A stretch of DNA of 13,280 nt. It comes from Sulfurovum sp. (GTDB taxonomy: Bacteria > Campylobacterota > Campylobacteria > Campylobacterales > Sulfurovaceae). Positions 12,782-13,280 of this stretch are shown here, piece by piece. The stretch is taken from the NCBI GenBank assembly GCA_003978395.1, contig QNZV01000069.1, positions 1-13,280 on the forward strand, read 5' to 3'. The notes below the pieces were generated by a model. That model ran no database searches and was not told the origin of the DNA. It saw only the letters and a program-made list of their open reading frames with translations. The translations under genes were made by a program, and so were the position numbers. Within the stretch, counting starts at the first letter, position 1; the number at the start of each line of letters is the position of its first letter.

Positions 12782-13280
12782 TTATTTAGCATTAGCCTCA
12801 TACATTTTAACAGCTTTGTTCATGTTTTTGAGCAAAGGCATATTTAACTCTTCAGCTTTTTTCAATGAAGCTTCACTTACATCAGCTTTTTCAATAATAC
12901 CTTTATAATCAGCCCATAGTTTAGCTACAACACCTAACTGTTTTTTGATTTCATCATTTTTACATTTATCAGTTAAATCTTTTAGAGTTGTTTCAAAAAG
13001 TTCAGCAGTTTTTTTAGCATTAGCTTTATTTTCATCAACATTAATACCATTAGCAACCAATAATAACTCTTTTGTCATTTTTTGAGTTAACATTCTCTGT
13101 TTACCTGCACGATTAAGTGTCTCTGCTACCTCTGGTTTTAGTTTAGAATCACTTGCTTTTGCAAACATACCTACAGCTTGGTTCATATTTTTAAGTAGTG
13201 GTAAATTCTCTTTTGCAATTGCTTCAAGTGTTGATTTATCACTTTTTCCTGCTACCACTTTATCAATACTTATTTTGAAT
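12782..13280 (-). CDS. PilJ/NarX-type sensor-domain protein, 5' end beyond the window
   Basis: The frame stays open to the right edge: codons upstream of the GTG at 13258 read F-K-I-S-I-D-K, so that GTG is probably internal and the gene is cut. The visible 166 residues are helical and hydrophilic. NRAGKQRMLTQKMTKELLL matches the core of the type IV pili methyl-accepting chemotaxis N-terminal domain (PilJ, PF13675: xxAGxQRMLxQxMxK). The segment PLLKNMN-(Q/K)-AV-(G/K)-M-(F/Y) appears twice, near the visible N-terminus and near the C-terminus, indicating internal repetition. There is no transmembrane segment or signalling domain at the C-terminus, so this is a stand-alone sensor-fold protein, probably periplasmic if a signal peptide lies outside. 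Its ligand is unknown. Confidence 0.8.
   Translation of the reverse strand, partial: FKISIDKVVAGKSDKSTLEAIAKENLPLLKNMNQAVGMFAKASDSKLKPEVAETLNRAGKQRMLTQKMTKELLLVANGINVDENKANAKKTAELFETTLKDLTDKCKNDEIKKQLGVVAKLWADYKGIIEKADVSEASLKKAEELNMPLLKNMNKAVKMYEANAK

Noticed and set aside
13256..13258. GTG as the start codon of the PilJ-domain gene
   Set aside because: The frame continues without a stop to the window edge and no ribosome-binding site is visible in front of the GTG, so it is treated as an internal valine codon.

Overview
The window looks like a chromosomal segment from a free-living Campylobacterota (Epsilonproteobacteria), in the Sulfurovum/Sulfurimonas/Arcobacter range. Supporting signs are: clearly AT-rich DNA; a short DprA that resembles Helicobacter pylori DprA along its whole length, as I recall that protein; extended -10 promoters (TGnTATAAT) with poor -35 boxes; a stand-alone PilJ-domain protein; and many Sec and lipoprotein signals. 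The genus is inferred. I see no tRNA, rRNA, CRISPR array, insertion sequence or phage module.

Layout. (1) Positions 1-200 hold the 5' part of a minus-strand lipoprotein gene. A 250-bp AT-rich gap follows, with helically phased repeats leading into a 618-aa protein I do not recognise (451-2307, +) that has a possible N-terminal helix-turn-helix. (2) Positions 2393-3766 (+) encode a DASS/SLC13 carboxylate transporter, convergent with a small DUF2853 gene (3808-4152, -). (3) A plus-strand pair follows, a PPP-type metallophosphatase (4291-5025) and dprA (5035-5811). It is driven by an extended -10 box centred inside a 13-bp inverted repeat. (4) A run of minus-strand genes lies between 5794 and 10520. 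In transcription order they are a DEAD-box RNA helicase with an RGG-rich tail and a long leader, a periplasmic TlpA-like thioredoxin, a TlpA-like lipoprotein, a DUF6524 membrane protein, and an unknown membrane protein whose 3' end overlaps dprA. (5) A plus-strand GH3 (NagZ-like) lipoprotein gene (10836-11960) and an OmpR/PhoB-type response regulator (12038-12721) follow. The right edge cuts a minus-strand PilJ-domain protein.

How the genes relate. Most encode ordinary housekeeping or envelope functions: carboxylate uptake, periplasmic thiol-disulfide chemistry, peptidoglycan-fragment trimming, RNA remodelling, and protection of incoming DNA for recombination. The least explained parts are the 618-aa protein with its phased upstream repeats, the symmetric promoter of the phosphatase-dprA operon, the DUF6524/membrane-protein operon, the A9 tracts in the TlpA lipoprotein, and the structured helicase leader. 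I do not see a clear new defence or mobile system.
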